Of a stretch of 16,949 nt of DNA, positions 15,560-16,949 are shown piece after piece (positions within the stretch are counted from its first letter, which is position 1; each line of letters opens with the position of its first letter). The DNA lies in assembly GCA_018819175.1 (NCBI GenBank), contig JAHJQQ010000027.1, positions 1 to 16,949 of the forward strand, written 5' to 3'. This DNA comes from Gammaproteobacteria bacterium (GTDB lineage Bacteria > Pseudomonadota > Gammaproteobacteria > Thiohalobacterales > Thiohalobacteraceae). The notes beneath the pieces are model-generated. The model was not told the origin of the DNA, made no database searches, and saw only the letters and a list, made by a program, of their open reading frames with translations. The position numbers were made by a program, and so were the translations under genes.

Positions 15560-16702
15560 CTAACCGTAAACGTTTTCCCGGAACTGTTGCTGAATGGTCT
15601 CGATTTCTTCCTGTTGTGACAACAAGGCCATGACGCAGTCCTGATCGAGTTGCTCCCCCGCCATCTTGCGCAACGTTTCGAAGGCACGTTCGTTATCCCA
15701 GGCCTCTTTATAAGGCCGGCGACTGGTGAGCGCATCGAACACATCAGCAACTGCGACAATGCGTGCCTCCAAGGGTATTTCATCACCCGACCGGCCTTCA
15801 GGATAGCCACGCCCATTCACGGCTTCGTGATGATAGACGGCGATATTCCGCAACATATCCACATACTCGGTATTTTCCAGCCCGAAATTGGCCAGCAGAT
15901 CGACAATCATTTCCTGCCCGCGCAGCGGATGCGTGCGCATGATACTCATCTCGTCATCGGTCAGCCGGCCCGGCTTCAGGAGAATGCGGTCCGGTATGGC
16001 TATCTTCCCTATGTCATGCAACGGTGAAAACATGAATATATGTTCGATATAGTCATCATCCAGCTGGTAACGGCCGGATAGTCCGCGAGCGATGAGTCTG
16101 CTGTAGCGCGACATGCGATCGAGATGGCTGCCAGTCTCCGGATCACGATGATGAGTGATATGGCCCGTGGTTTTCAGGGCGGCACTCAGCGTATGGATAT
16201 TGGATAATTCGTTGATGACCATCAGCGATATCAGATGGCCGTACAGATCGAGCTGACGCAATACAGGCTCGCTGAAGACGTCGCGTTCGAACGAATTGAA
16301 GAACAGAAAGCCGATAAAATCCCCGTTATTGAACATCGGCAAGGTGTAGCTGGCAACATAGCCTTCGCGACCGATACGCTGGGAATGCTCCTGTTCTCCA
16401 CGCTCAATAGTCAACATGTTGTTGATGACCCGCGGTCGTCCGCGTTTAAGCATTTCCACCAGCGACGGCGCACTGTCGATAATGGCCTGATAATGCTCCA
16501 TCGGCTCATGCGCTTCGCTGCTGTGCAGGTAAGACTTCAGCAACCGTGTCTCCGGATCATATAGCGTCAGCGCAATACGCGCGATGAAAGGCAGACTTTG
16601 CTGGACGGTCCGGTGCGCCGCGACCAGTTTTTCCCGCAATGGTGCATTCAGGTTCAAAAACCCAAATGCGTCGGCATGTTCGAAATTTTGATCTTCAGTC
16701 AT
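15560..16702 (-). CDS. GAF domain HD-GYP protein, likely cyclic-di-GMP phosphodiesterase
   Basis: Probably hydrolyses cyclic di-GMP, lowering this second messenger in the cytoplasm. In 380 residues, a GAF-like sensor domain (about 25-165) precedes the HD-GYP domain (about 175-365). Metal and catalytic residues are present: H185 and H193 in HRDPETGSH, H229-D230 in HDIGK, H258, H291-H292 in YHHE, the GYP triad at 299-301, and D320 in VADVFDAL. There is no receiver domain or membrane helix, so the signal would be a cytoplasmic ligand of the GAF domain, not identifiable here. The ATG at 16702 has no good Shine-Dalgarno and no better in-frame start is seen upstream. It converges on ppk2 and is not obviously linked to its neighbours. 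Confidence 0.92.
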   Translation of the reverse strand: MTEDQNFEHADAFGFLNLNAPLREKLVAAHRTVQQSLPFIARIALTLYDPETRLLKSYLHSSEAHEPMEHYQAIIDSAPSLVEMLKRGRPRVINNMLTIERGEQEHSQRIGREGYVASYTLPMFNNGDFIGFLFFNSFERDVFSEPVLRQLDLYGHLISLMVINELSNIHTLSAALKTTGHITHHRDPETGSHLDRMSRYSRLIARGLSGRYQLDDDYIEHIFMFSPLHDIGKIAIPDRILLKPGRLTDDEMSIMRTHPLRGQEMIVDLLANFGLENTEYVDMLRNIAVYHHEAVNGRGYPEGRSGDEIPLEARIVAVADVFDALTSRRPYKEAWDNERAFETLRKMAGEQLDQDCVMALLSQQEEIETIQQQFRENVYG

Positions 16703-16753
16703 ACGTTGATGGGACTCTGTTGGCTCAATACAATTAAGGAATCTCTGATTAAT

Positions 16754-16779
16754 CCGTCATTCCGGCGCAGGCCGGAATC
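16754..16779. repeat. Half copy of the 8414-8484 repeat
   Basis: Only the left arm, from CCGTCATTCCGG to GGAATC, is present; the right arm is missing. The preceding TCTCTGATTAAT resembles the flank of the interrupted copy (CCTCTGATTTAT, 15393-15404), so the element may extend further left than its palindrome. Confidence 0.7.
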
Positions 16780-16835
16780 TATTGAGCATTACATGATGGC
16801 ATGACATGGATATGCTCGATTTAAGAACTTCGCCA

Positions 16836-16919
16836 CCCTCTCCCCAACCCTCTCCCGCCCCGGCGGGAGAGGGGGTTATCCCCTCTCCCCGCTTGCGGGG
16901 AGAGGGTTAGGGAGAGGGG
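16836..16919. repeat. CCCTCTCC double-hairpin repeat
   Basis: CCCTCTCCCCAACCCTCTCC (from 16836) is mirrored by GAGAGGGTTAGGGAGAGGGG (ending 16919). Inside are two further hairpins: TCTCCCGCC/GGCGGGAGA (16851-16870), and a perfect 12-bp CCCTCTCCCCGC with its complement (16881-16906) around TT. Such repeats are widespread in proteobacterial intergenic DNA. No gene is seen from 16703 to the window end. Confidence 0.8.
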
Positions 16920-16949
16920 CGTTTGTGTCATCCCAATTGGTAATGATCA

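Noticed and set aside
16836..16919. CRISPR-like direct repeats (repeated CCCTCTCC)
   Set aside because: The repeats are nested inverted copies without regular unique spacers.

Overview
The window is a stretch of bacterial chromosome, probably from a gammaproteobacterium. The protein sequences and the intergenic repeats look Chromatiales-like (purple sulfur or sulfur-oxidising bacteria); this is a judgement from sequence style, and a betaproteobacterium is not excluded. Nearly all genes lie on the minus strand. The exceptions are ppk2 and one doubtful small ORF. I see no tRNA, rRNA, CRISPR array, transposase or phage gene.

Layout from left to right. Positions 1-345 hold no intact gene, only a long imperfect hairpin (36-99) and an open tail that may be a gene remnant (94-225). 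Next comes a two-gene minus-strand unit: a GltD-like flavoprotein with C-terminal iron-sulfur motifs (3933-5561), whose stop overlaps the start of nifJ, pyruvate:ferredoxin oxidoreductase (346-3936). A repeat-filled gap (5562-5789) separates it from glgP, an alpha-glucan phosphorylase (5790-8360). A perfect 28-bp inverted repeat follows, then a periplasmic coiled-coil OmpA-family protein (8548-10227) and a 77-residue Cys/His-rich membrane protein (10301-10534). Upstream of these two is a near-consensus FNR/Anr site with a -10 box at class II spacing. Pyruvate phosphate dikinase (11080-13872, minus) and polyphosphate kinase 2 (14122-15327, plus) are divergent and share a 249-bp gap. A GAF/HD-GYP protein, likely a cyclic-di-GMP phosphodiesterase, closes the gene set (15560-16702). 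The right edge (16703-16949) holds only repeats.

How the genes may work together. Glucan phosphorylase, PPDK and NifJ, with a coupled ferredoxin/NAD(P)H oxidoreductase, form a plausible path from stored glycogen to acetyl-CoA and reduced carrier without oxygen. PPDK can run either way (PEP + AMP + PPi <-> pyruvate + ATP + Pi), and PPK2 links nucleotides to polyphosphate. The theme is reserve-polymer use under anoxia, consistent with the FNR-type site. That site, however, lies in front of the small membrane protein and the OmpA-family gene, not the metabolic genes. The link is inferred from gene content; nothing in the sequence proves co-regulation.

The intergenic regions carry several families of dispersed palindromic repeats in intact, internally deleted, interrupted and half forms. 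No complete undescribed system is evident. The best leads are the FNR-type promoter with its small membrane protein, and the coupled GltD-like/NifJ pair.
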